Below, one piece after another: positions 1 to 5,948 of a stretch of 5,948 bases of DNA. Numbering within the stretch: position 1 is the stretch's first letter; each line of letters begins with the position of its first letter. The DNA lies in NCBI GenBank assembly GCA_025936675.1, contig JAICSX010000078.1:1-5948 (forward strand), in the 5' to 3' direction. The translations under genes and the position numbers were made by a program. Source of the stretch: Sphingomonas sp. (GTDB lineage: Bacteria > Pseudomonadota > Alphaproteobacteria > Sphingomonadales > Sphingomonadaceae). The notes below the pieces were generated by a model, which was not told the origin of the DNA, ran no database searches, and was given only the letters and a program-made list of their open reading frames with translations.

Positions 1-2151
1 CCGCGGCCCGCTGTAACCGATGCAACCGACGCGATCCGGCCTGCGACTCTGCGCGGTCTCAGTCCCGACGAAACGCTGGTGCTGATCAACAGCGTTCGGG
101 CCCACCCGTCGGCGCTGCTCAACATCAATGGGTCGGTCGGCCGCGGCGCTGCGGCGGTCGATCTCAACACGATCCCGGTCGCCGCGCTGCAGAGCATCGA
201 GGTGCTTCGCGACGGCGCGTCAGCGCTCTACGGATCGGATGCGATCGCCGGCGTGATCAACCTCCGCCTCCGCAATGCGAGGACGGGCGGCGGCGCGACG
301 ATCGATGGCAGCGAATTCGTCACGCATGTTCCGGCTCCCCTCGACCCGCGTCACGAGACTGACGGCCGCACGGTGACCGCGTCGGTGTGGCAGAACCTCC
401 CGATCGGCAGCAACGGCTATCTCGACCTCACCGGCGAATTTCTCAATCGCCAACCGACCAACCGCGGCACCTTCGACACCCGCGACAAGCCCTTCGAGGT
501 GCGCTCGCGCTACGGCGACCCCGACGTCAAGCAGGCCACCGGCTATGCGAACATGGGCGTTCCGATCGGTGAGAGCGGATGGCAGTTCGTCGGTTGGGGC
601 GGCTACCAGTTCCGCCGCACGCAGTCGGCCGCGTTCCCGCGCAACCCAAGCAACACGAACAACGTGCCGTCGATCTATCCCGACGGTTTCCTGCCGATCA
701 TCCAGACCAAATCGAAGGACCTTACCGTCACCGGCGGGTTCAAGGGTGACATTGGCGTTTGGGCGACCAGCCTCACCGCGTCCTACGGCAAAAACACGAT
801 CGATTATGGGACGCTCCACACGCTGAATGCGACCTACGGCGCCCAATCGAAGACGTCGTTCTACGATGGGTCGGTTTCCTACGATCAGTTCGTCGCCAAC
901 CTCGACCTGTCGCACGATTATGCGATCGGTCCGGACAGCGACATCACGGCTGCGGCCGGAGCGGAATACCGCCGCGAGGGCTATTCGATTTCGGCCGGCG
1001 AGCCTGAGTCCTACGATCATGGCCCGATCAGTGTGAGCCCGACCAACGGCGGGGCGACGTCCCCCGGAGCGCAGGGTTTCGGCGGCTTCAGCCCGGCGAA
1101 CGTGGTCGACAAGCATCGCGACAACGTCAGCGGCTATCTCGATTTCGAAGGCAAATTCTCGAACGTCAGCGTCGGTGCCGCCGGCCGAGTCGAGCGCTAT
1201 TCGGACTTCGGGACCACCGCGAACGGCAAGCTCTCGGGGCGTTGGGACATCAGCCCCGAGTTCGCGCTTCGCGGCGGCGTCCAGACCGGATTCCGCGCCC
1301 CGTCGCTACAGCAGGAATATTTCACCTCCATCGCCTCGGTGATCGTCGACGCAAACGTGATCCTGACCGGCACCTTCCCGTCGGTGAGCCCGCAGGCAAG
1401 GGCGCTTGGGGGCCTGCCGCTGGAGCCCGAGAAAGCGACCAACTATTCGGCCGGTTTCGTTTTCCGGCACGGCCCGTTCAACCTGACCGTCGACGGCTAC
1501 CAGATCGACCTTCGCAACGGCCTCACGCTCTCGCAGAACATCGCCAAGGGCTTCAGCCCCGAAGTCGACGCGATCCTCGTTGCCAACAACATCGGCGCCG
1601 CGCGATTCTTCATCAACGGCGTCAAAATGCGCACGCGCGGCGTCGATCTCGTCGCGAATTATCATCTGCCGACGGACAATGCCGGAGTCTTCAATTTCAC
1701 GCTCGCGGCGAACCTCAACCATGTGAAGGTGCTCGAGGTGCCGACCACGACCTCGACCCTCGATCCGGCGCCGCCGCTGGTCATTCGATCGACCATCCTC
1801 ACGCTCGAGCAGGGTACACCGCGCAAGAAGGTCACCGGCACCGTCGACTGGAACCGGGGACCGCTCGGCGCGACACTCCGCGGCACCTATTATGGCGACG
1901 TGAACCAGCCCGGCTCGACCGCCGCGACCGACATCCACACCGGCAACAAGATGATCGTCGATCTCGAGGGGCGCTACACCTTTGCCCAGCGGTTCCACCT
2001 GGCGCTCGGCGTCGACAATCTGTTCGACGTCTATCCCAAGGCAACCCCGCTCAATGCGCTGAGCTCGACCGGCGTCGTCGACTTCCCCTTCTATTCGCCA
2101 TGGGGATTCAACGGCCGCCGACTGTACGCCAAGATCGGCATGGACTGGTAG
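1..2151 (+). CDS. TonB-dependent outer-membrane receptor, 5' partial
   Basis: The reading frame is open from base 1, so the gene begins before the window. The visible part is 716 residues and ends at TAG 2149-2151. TonB-dependent receptors are outer-membrane beta-barrels that import siderophores, oligosaccharides or other large ligands using ExbB/ExbD/TonB energy. Plug-domain signatures are visible: TLRGLSPDETLVLIN near residues 17-31, GRGAAAVDLNTIP near 47-59, and IEVLRDGASALYGSDAIAGV near 66-85. The long remainder has alternating amphipathic strands typical of the barrel. Near the C-terminus are the family's NLFDVYP motif and a final strand ending in an aromatic residue (IGMDW), so the 3' end is intact. 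The signal peptide, TonB box and first part of the plug are outside the window. A GTG at 79 is an internal codon, not the start, because the plug homology extends upstream of it. The plug subtype is common in sphingomonads, Caulobacterales and xanthomonads. The substrate cannot be told from sequence; no ligand-specific neighbour is seen. Confidence 0.96.
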   Translation, partial: PRPAVTDATDAIRPATLRGLSPDETLVLINSVRAHPSALLNINGSVGRGAAAVDLNTIPVAALQSIEVLRDGASALYGSDAIAGVINLRLRNARTGGGATIDGSEFVTHVPAPLDPRHETDGRTVTASVWQNLPIGSNGYLDLTGEFLNRQPTNRGTFDTRDKPFEVRSRYGDPDVKQATGYANMGVPIGESGWQFVGWGGYQFRRTQSAAFPRNPSNTNNVPSIYPDGFLPIIQTKSKDLTVTGGFKGDIGVWATSLTASYGKNTIDYGTLHTLNATYGAQSKTSFYDGSVSYDQFVANLDLSHDYAIGPDSDITAAAGAEYRREGYSISAGEPESYDHGPISVSPTNGGATSPGAQGFGGFSPANVVDKHRDNVSGYLDFEGKFSNVSVGAAGRVERYSDFGTTANGKLSGRWDISPEFALRGGVQTGFRAPSLQQEYFTSIASVIVDANVILTGTFPSVSPQARALGGLPLEPEKATNYSAGFVFRHGPFNLTVDGYQIDLRNGLTLSQNIAKGFSPEVDAILVANNIGAARFFINGVKMRTRGVDLVANYHLPTDNAGVFNFTLAANLNHVKVLEVPTTTSTLDPAPPLVIRSTILTLEQGTPRKKVTGTVDWNRGPLGATLRGTYYGDVNQPGSTAATDIHTGNKMIVDLEGRYTFAQRFHLALGVDNLFDVYPKATPLNALSSTGVVDFPFYSPWGFNGRRLYAKIGMDW

Positions 2152-2183
2152 ACCGCTCGAGCTGCGCACGCTCGAACGTGAGA

Positions 2184-2520
2184 TGCAGGGCAGGGGTTAT
2201 TCGCCGGGAGGCGCTGACCGGCGTCGCGCGTGATCCGCTGGCGATCTCCCGCTCGGCCTGCATGAATCCGTAACCGGGGACCATCTCGCCCGAAAGATCG
2301 GAGATCGCGTCCCAGTTGGGATGACCTTTTCTCCAGCCACTGCTTCGGTGGCGTCGATCTGCACGCCATCTGTCAAAGTGATATTGGCACGCGCGAAGTG
2401 GCCCACGCCGGCGCACAGGATGGTACGGGGTCGGTGCATCGTCGGATACCAATGCAAGAAGACCGGACTCACCCGCTCCGGGGCAAGCAGGCGGAGGCTT
2501 TCCTCCGGCAGTGAATTTCG
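2184..2520 (-). pseudogene. Possible frameshifted, truncated gene remnant (minus strand)
   Basis: Two adjacent minus-strand frames read like one protein broken by a single-base indel. From about 2520 down to 2331 the frame gives a protein-like stretch including LLAPERVSPVFLHWYP and ARANITLTDGVQIDATEAVA. At the A-run complementary to TTTT 2327-2330 the sense moves to the -1 frame, which continues GHPNWDAISDLSGEMVPGYG then FMQAEREIASG towards about 2184. By hand count third-position GC is about 46/64 before the shift and about 34/45 after it, with second positions near 50% before it. That is a coding-like pattern, and the opposite-strand readings look like shadows. One added A would join the halves. 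The 5' end would collide with the DUF1993 gene, so the piece is probably truncated as well. I do not recognise the family. A sequencing error in the A-run is an alternative to true decay. Confidence 0.35.
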
Positions 2521-2625
2521 ATGGTCGCCTCTGCGGCTGCGCCGGTCGGAATTGCACCGATCATTGACGGCATCCCCATTGCGGCCGTTGCCGGGAGGCG
2601 CCATGCCAAGAGACATCCCGGCTAT

Positions 2626-2633
2626 GGAAAGGG
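2626..2633 (+). promoter_or_regulatory. Ribosome binding site for the DUF1993 gene
   Basis: GGAAAGGG lies 8 bases before ATG 2642 and supports that start. A competing GGGAGG at 2593-2598 sits only 4 bases before the in-frame ATG 2603, which would add 13 residues (MPRDIPAMERATA) that are not typical of the family. Confidence 0.5.
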
Positions 2634-2641
2634 CAACTGCG

Positions 2642-3157
2642 ATGGCTTTTGGTATGTGGGAGGCGTCGGTTCCGCTGTTCGTGAATTCGCTCACGAACAT
2701 GCGTGACTGGCTCGACAAGGCTCAGGATGAGAAGAAGGAGTCGATCCTTCTGGAGGCGCGGCTCGCGCCTGATATGAGGCCCCTTCCGGCGCAGTACCAA
2801 ATGGCCTCGGATTCGGCGAAGAATGCCCTTGCTCGCCTCACTGGCACCGAAGCGCCATCAATGCCCGACACTGAGAAGAGCTTTGCGGAGCTCCGGGAGA
2901 GATGCAATCGAACAATCGCCTACCTCAACAGCTTTGACGCGGAATCGATGGTCGGAAGCGAGGATCGTGAAGTCGCGCTCAAGTTCCCGAATGGAACCGG
3001 CTATCGATTTTTGGGCGCGCAATATCTCGCCGGATTCGCGCTTCCGAATTTCTTTTTCCACGTGACGACCGCTTACGCGATACTCCGCAATGCGGGCGTT
3101 TCGCTGGGCAAGCCCGACTTTCTTCAGCACCTGGGATCTCCGACAGTCGCGGGCTGA
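2642..3157 (+). CDS. DUF1993 family protein (DinB/YfiT-like fold)
   Basis: This is a complete 171-residue protein, close to the usual length of DUF1993 proteins. Family hallmarks are seen in order: an N-terminal MWEASVPLFVNSLTNMRDWL (residues 5-24), LLEARLAPDMRPLPAQYQMA (36-55), SDSAKNALARLTG (56-68), a DTEKSFAELRERCNRTIAYL segment (76-95), GSEDREVALKF (105-115) and the highly typical LPNFFFHVTTAYAILR (134-149). DUF1993 belongs to the DinB-like four-helix-bundle group. Its biochemical activity is not established, and no signal peptide or membrane segment is visible, so it is probably cytosolic. The start at ATG 2642 is chosen because the family homology begins there and GGAAAGGG lies 8 bases upstream; ATG 2603 and ATG 2624 are in-frame alternatives. 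The same frame stays open back to 2321, but that part has shadow-like composition and should not be annotated as protein. The gene stands alone, nearly 500 bases from both neighbours. Confidence 0.92.
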   Translation: MAFGMWEASVPLFVNSLTNMRDWLDKAQDEKKESILLEARLAPDMRPLPAQYQMASDSAKNALARLTGTEAPSMPDTEKSFAELRERCNRTIAYLNSFDAESMVGSEDREVALKFPNGTGYRFLGAQYLAGFALPNFFFHVTTAYAILRNAGVSLGKPDFLQHLGSPTVAG

Positions 3158-3173
3158 GGTTAGCCGACCTGGC

Positions 3174-3189
3174 GCTCAGTTCGCTGAGC
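3174..3189 (+). terminator. Hairpin after DUF1993 gene, weak terminator candidate
   Basis: A perfect 6-bp stem, GCTCAG / CTGAGC, closes a TTCG tetraloop 16 bases after the DUF1993 stop. UUCG loops are often found in stable transcript-end hairpins, although here the closing pair is G-C rather than the optimal C-G. No T-tract follows, so it may stabilise the 3' end rather than terminate on its own. Confidence 0.3.
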
Positions 3190-3207
3190 ACAGAAGGTCG
3201 AGTCAGA

Positions 3208-3327
3208 ATGTCGGCTCTACGCGACATTAGCGGGCCTCAATTGGCGAAGGCCAGACGCCTCTTACCGAGAAGACCCGCTCGTCCGCGGGCAAGCGCGAAC
3301 GAAGCGCAACGTGAATCCAAACGCTAG
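3208..3327 (+). pseudogene. Possible decayed XRE-type HTH regulator start
   Basis: ATG 3208 opens a 39-codon frame beginning MSALRDISGPQLAKARRLL. This resembles the start of short XRE-family regulators, in which an 'I(S/T)GxQLxxARxLLG' helix precedes 'xSREDLAxxAGV'. Just after RRLL the resemblance moves to the +1 frame, which reads REDPLVRGQARTKRNV, compatible with the next two helices of such a domain but badly diverged. The original frame instead continues as arginine/proline-rich sequence and stops at TAG 3325-3327. An AAGGT lies about 10 bases before the ATG. It could be a real 39-residue peptide, a frameshifted fragment, or chance; the resemblance is short. Confidence 0.22.
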
Positions 3328-3476
3328 TAGATTTTACCAGCGTTCGTACCCAGCTGGGCCGGCTCACCAAGCCAAGAAAAACTTGCGCGGATGTCCGCAT
3401 CCGACCATACCGGTAACTGGCATTTCGGTGCGATTTCAGTATGTTAGCTACGTTTCCGCAGCAAACCGTTTTCGAA

Positions 3477-3541
3477 GGAACACGGCGCAGAATTCTGGGG
3501 AACAGGGAGCGGAATTTTTCCGAACAGCGGTCGAAATTCGC
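3477..3541 (+). repeat. 22-bp-period imperfect tandem repeat, about 3 copies
   Basis: Three units begin at 3477, 3499 and 3521, each spaced 22 bases apart. Unit 1 is GGAACACGGCGCAGAATTCT and unit 2 is GGAACAGGGAGCGGAATTTT; they match at 16 of 21 positions by hand alignment. Unit 3 (from 3521) keeps GAACA, a central CG and the AAATT core, with 13 of 21 matches to unit 2. The units share the core GAACA-n(8)-(A/G)AATT. They end about 100 bases before the chosen start of the downstream gene, a position that would suit an operator or other protein-binding array. The spacing is two helical turns, so sites would face the same side of the DNA. No function is shown. Confidence 0.5.
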
Positions 3542-3643
3542 TGATCAGCCACGCAATTGTTTGAAACGAGGAGCAGTCGCTTTGCTGTAATGCTCGGAGC
3601 CGCAAGCACACCTGCAGTGGCCCGATGCGAACTTTCCGCTGGC

Positions 3644-4930
3644 ATGCGGATGGTCGTGACAAAAAAATGGCAATTGGACGAAAGGAAAATTGCTTTGTCG
3701 ACCAATCGTGTGCGGGTGTTCGAAGGCACCCACGTTCCGCTAATCTTTGAACAGTCGCTCGTTCCCACGGGACCCGACCCGGACGGGCTCGGTCCACTGA
3801 GCGACGTGGATCGCCGGCTTCGTTTCGAATTCAACAGCGTCTGCAAGCGTGAGCCTGGCTGGCGCAAGCAGCTGAAGCGGCTCGCGAGGGAACTTTTCGA
3901 CCACCAAAAGTACCAGCTCAAGAACAGTCATGTGATAGCCGACGTGACTGGCGAGCGCGCGGACAACATGAACATCGAGGATGTCTGTTCCTGGCTCTGT
4001 AAGCTCGGTGCGCTCATCCCGCACAATCCTGACTACCTGTTCGATGAGGCCAAGCACGACTGCCGGTATAAAATTCCCGATTGGGTGTATGATGTTTGTG
4101 AGCACGAGGGAGCATATTCCGAACTGATTGCACGGGTTCGTCGCTGGAATGATGATGGGGCACTGGAGTCCACTCCATACCCTGGCGACCGAGCAATCGA
4201 TGGTGACGGCAATTACCCCATCGTCGTGCCAGAGCCTCAGCCTGACATCGAGCTCCTAATGCTCGAAACCCCCCAGGAGATCCGCGACTTCTATGGTGAA
4301 CCGCCGACGCTCACCCGGAGTAAGTCATTCACCGATTACCAATGGCAAAAGGGGGAGAGTGGCAACGAACGCGGGCGGCCGCGGCGCCTCCGCGAGACCG
4401 GGGACATTGATGACGAGCGCCCCCACTTTTTCGACACGTGCATGCCCGCGGGCAGCGACGGCAAGAGCAGCACGTACGGCGAAGCAATCTATCAATTATC
4501 CCGCAGCCGTGCGGTAAAAGACGGGGACTTGGCCTGGCTTCAGCAGACGGATCGTTGGGCAGTCGAACTCGACCGTATTCGTAAGCGGCGCAAGATCTTC
4601 GCTAATGGCGGGTACGCCTACAATAATCACCTCGAGGTCACGCGCATTGACATCGCGATTCGTCACCTTGAGCTGGCGACAATTCTGTGGCCCAAGTCAC
4701 CGTCGGCACGATGGGTGATCAATCACTGGCAGGTCAGCGCAGCGCTCGAGCGGATGAAGGAAGGGAAGCTGAGCCGCGAGGAAATGGAGGGCATTTACAC
4801 GCGTACGAGGGGGCCGCAGCACGTTGATTGGCCTCAGTGGTGGCCCGAGGACCTCCGCAGCAAGCACAACAAGAACGAGCAGCTGACCCGCCCTCGGCGC
4901 AAGATCTCGGGGACCCTTACGAAGGCCTAG
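3644..4930 (+). CDS. Unknown protein with DUF5681-like KGxSGNxxGRPR motif
   Basis: From ATG 3644 this is 428 residues, ending at TAG 4928-4930. At residues 232-247 (bases 4337-4384) is YQWQKGESGNERGRPR, a good match to the DUF5681 signature 'F(K)PGQSGNPKGRPKG', preceded by YGEPP as in many members. DUF5681 proteins have no established activity; I associate them with prophages and integrated elements. The N-terminal 220 residues and C-terminal 180 residues are not recognised. They are charged and soluble, with no signal peptide or membrane span. Visible features are cysteines around 112-151 (DVCSWLCKLGA, DCRYK, DVCEHE), a basic stretch DRIRKRRK near 310, and a tryptophan-rich tail VDWPQWWPED. 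The start is uncertain: the frame is open from TTG 3557, ATG 3590, 3644 and 3650 are possible, and TTG 3695 has the best spaced ribosome site (AAAGGA 3681-3686, 8 bases). Some stretches are lower in GC than the receptor (for example 30/60 at 4081-4140 against 41/60 at 1201-1260), suggesting different ancestry. It is probably transcribed alone, ending at the terminator at 4972. Confidence 0.82.
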   Translation: MRMVVTKKWQLDERKIALSTNRVRVFEGTHVPLIFEQSLVPTGPDPDGLGPLSDVDRRLRFEFNSVCKREPGWRKQLKRLARELFDHQKYQLKNSHVIADVTGERADNMNIEDVCSWLCKLGALIPHNPDYLFDEAKHDCRYKIPDWVYDVCEHEGAYSELIARVRRWNDDGALESTPYPGDRAIDGDGNYPIVVPEPQPDIELLMLETPQEIRDFYGEPPTLTRSKSFTDYQWQKGESGNERGRPRRLRETGDIDDERPHFFDTCMPAGSDGKSSTYGEAIYQLSRSRAVKDGDLAWLQQTDRWAVELDRIRKRRKIFANGGYAYNNHLEVTRIDIAIRHLELATILWPKSPSARWVINHWQVSAALERMKEGKLSREEMEGIYTRTRGPQHVDWPQWWPEDLRSKHNKNEQLTRPRRKISGTLTKA

Positions 4931-4971
4931 AGTTACGGCGCCCCAGTGAAGAGTACCCAACACACCGTGGA

Positions 4972-5006
4972 CCGGCCCTCTTGCTTGCAAGAGGGCCGGC
5001 TTTTCT
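4972..5006 (+). terminator. Strong rho-independent terminator
   Basis: CCGGCCCTCTTGC (4972-4984) pairs perfectly with GCAAGAGGGCCGG (4987-4999), giving 12 paired bases around a CTTG loop. CTTTTCT follows directly. The T-tract on the right shows it acts on + strand transcripts, ending the unknown-protein gene 41 bases after its stop and insulating the fusion gene downstream. Confidence 0.9.
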
Positions 5007-5081
5007 CGTCGCGTGCGAACCTTTCTCTGTTCAGGCGAATAGGATTTGACGCCTGCCGATAACTATGTGCCACAGCGATCG

Positions 5082-5948
5082 ATGAAGACCATCGAGCCGC
5101 GAACCAGCCTCACTCATCCACTGCAGATTGCCGAAATCCGTGCGGCGGCCGGCATGGGCAAGCTCGGCATCACACTCTGCCCGGGCAAAATCCAGCGAGC
5201 TGGCCTGACCGGCGCATGGGCACGCGACCTCAGCGTCGATCTCGATGCCGTCGAGGCCTGGAACGCCGCTGCTGTCGTCACGCTGATCGAAGAAGACGAA
5301 CTCAGTCGTCTTCAGGTCCCGAGCTTGGGTGAGGAGGTCGAGGCGCGACATATGAGCTGGCTGCACCTGCCCATCCGTGATCGCGGCGTTCCTGACGAAC
5401 GGTTTGAAGCAGCTTGGGCCCAGATCGGTGAGGACCTGCGATCGCGGCTCCGTTCAGGATTCAACATGATGGTCCACTGCATGGGCGGGCTGGGACGCGC
5501 GGGAACAATCGCTTCCCGGCTGCTCGTCGAGCTCGGCTGGAGGCCCGATGATGCTATTCGTGAGGTGCGGCGGGTCCGGCCTGGCGCGATCGAGACCGAT
5601 GAGCAGGAGGACTTCGTGCACGGCTGCATCGCCATTCCCGAGCATCGGCCCGATCAATCGAGCCAGGCGAACCGCGAACGCGCGATTGGATCGCTGCTGG
5701 GATTAGCTGTTGGCGATGCTCTCGGGACAACGCTGGAGTTCTCGGCTCGCGACAGCCGGCAACGGCTCACCGAACTTGAGGGCGGCGGTCCGTTCGGTCT
5801 CCAGCCGGGCGAGTGGACCGACGACACCAGCATGGCGCTCGCGTTGGCCGACAGCCTTCTGTCCTGCGATGGCCTTGACGAGCTCGACCTGATGACGCGC
5901 TTCGTCAGCTGGATGCACGAAGGCGCTTATTCGTCGAATGGGCGCTGC
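5082..5948 (+). CDS. CDKN3-like phosphatase / ADP-ribosylglycohydrolase fusion, 3' partial
   Basis: 289 residues are visible, open to the window edge. Residues 1-180 form a cyclin-dependent kinase inhibitor 3-like dual-specificity/tyrosine phosphatase domain. It has THPLQIAEI at the start, LCPGK (32-36), GAWARDLSVDLDAVEAW (44-60), AAVVTLIEEDEL (63-74), HLPIRD (95-100, D100 the likely general acid) and the C-x5-R signature HCMGGLGRAGT (132-142, nucleophile C133, R139). After a short linker, ERAIGSLLGLAVGDALG (199-215) and EWTDDTSMALALADSLL (244-260) mark an ADP-ribosylglycohydrolase domain. The TDD is expected to bind the catalytic metal (Mg/Mn). This domain is cut by the window end. The family's known chemistry is removal of ADP-ribose from proteins or small molecules; the phosphatase may dephosphorylate the same or a related ADP-ribose-derived substrate, which is inference. 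No signal peptide is seen, so it is probably cytosolic. ATG 5082 is chosen because family homology starts close after it; TTG 5046 and GTG 5067 are in frame after TAG 5040-5042. No good ribosome site precedes any of them. Confidence 0.94.
   Translation, partial: MKTIEPRTSLTHPLQIAEIRAAAGMGKLGITLCPGKIQRAGLTGAWARDLSVDLDAVEAWNAAAVVTLIEEDELSRLQVPSLGEEVEARHMSWLHLPIRDRGVPDERFEAAWAQIGEDLRSRLRSGFNMMVHCMGGLGRAGTIASRLLVELGWRPDDAIREVRRVRPGAIETDEQEDFVHGCIAIPEHRPDQSSQANRERAIGSLLGLAVGDALGTTLEFSARDSRQRLTELEGGGPFGLQPGEWTDDTSMALALADSLLSCDGLDELDLMTRFVSWMHEGAYSSNGRC

Larger units (their letters stand above)
3158..3643. other. Gene-poor spacer, 486 bases
   Basis: No intact gene is supported here. It contains the TTCG-loop hairpin at 3174-3189, a possible helix-turn-helix remnant at 3208-3327, a second small hairpin (CCCGC / GCGGG with a 6-base loop) just after 3280, and 22-bp imperfect tandem repeats at 3477-3541. 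The frame of the downstream gene is open back to TTG 3557, so part of 3557-3643 could be coding if an upstream start is used. I see no clear -35/-10 promoter pair. An open frame at 3311-3544 has no recognisable protein features. Confidence 0.6.

Noticed and set aside
220..2169. Long minus-strand open frames of about 298 (220-1116) and 287 residues (1306-2169), and a + strand frame at 1242-2273 of 343 residues
   Set aside because: They lie over the receptor barrel, are rich in Arg, Ala, Gly and His as expected for shadow frames in GC-rich coding DNA, and contain no recognisable motif, while the receptor frame has clear family signatures throughout.
2157..2175. Terminator for the receptor gene: TCGAGC / GCTCGA stem with a 7-base loop
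   Set aside because: The stem is only 6 bp, with no T-tract on either side; too weak to call as a terminator.
2320..2335. Programmed -1 frameshift in the minus-strand remnant at the A-run
   Set aside because: The frame does not present an X XXY YYZ slippery heptamer (codons are GAA AAG), and the gene also seems 5'-truncated, so a simple indel or sequencing error is more likely.
2321..2641. N-terminal extension of the DUF1993 frame from ATG 2321
   Set aside because: The extra 107 residues are Arg/Ser/Pro-rich with no family similarity, and the DUF1993 homology begins at about 2642 where a ribosome site is present. The extension is codon-offset antisense to the possible minus-strand remnant.
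3477..3541. Plasmid-type replication origin with iterons, or a CRISPR array
   Set aside because: The units are too diverged and few, directly abutting rather than separated by spacers, and no replication initiator or cas gene is nearby.
3448..4105. Minus-strand open frames overlapping the start of the DUF5681-like gene (3448-3921, 3740-4105)
   Set aside because: No recognisable motifs. The + strand frame has the DUF5681-like motif and a terminator in the right orientation, so these are shadows.
5031..5657. Minus-strand open frames over the phosphatase domain
   Set aside because: The + strand frame carries the phosphatase and glycohydrolase signatures continuously; the minus frames are short and motif-free.

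Overview
This is a 5.9 kb window from a high-GC Gram-negative bacterium. The outer-membrane TonB-dependent receptor shows it is Gram-negative. The receptor's plug subtype (GRGAAAVDLNTIP...YGSDAIAGVIN), the GC-rich codon use and the other families present fit an alphaproteobacterium, most likely a sphingomonad; that placement is inferred. All confident genes are on the + strand.

Layout: (1) 1-2151, a TonB-dependent receptor whose N-terminus lies before the window. (2) 2152-2641, about 490 bases without an intact gene, holding what looks like a 5'-truncated, frameshifted remnant on the minus strand. (3) 2642-3157, a complete DUF1993 (DinB-like helical bundle) gene. (4) 3158-3643, a gene-poor spacer with a UUCG-loop hairpin, a possible remnant of a helix-turn-helix regulator and about three imperfect copies of a 22-bp repeat. 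(5) 3644-4930, a large protein of unknown function carrying a DUF5681-like KGxSGNxxGRPR motif, followed by a strong rho-independent terminator at 4972-5006. (6) 5082-5948, the start of a two-domain protein: a CDKN3-like dual-specificity/tyrosine phosphatase domain fused to an ADP-ribosylglycohydrolase (DraG/ARH-like) domain. It runs off the right edge.

The genes do not look like one operon. Gaps of several hundred bases, decayed gene pieces, lower-GC stretches and a DUF5681-type gene (a family I associate with prophages and integrated elements) suggest an accessory region between the receptor and the fusion gene. The main points for follow-up are the phosphatase-glycohydrolase fusion, the uncharacterised protein built around the DUF5681-like motif with repeats just upstream, and the two gene remnants.
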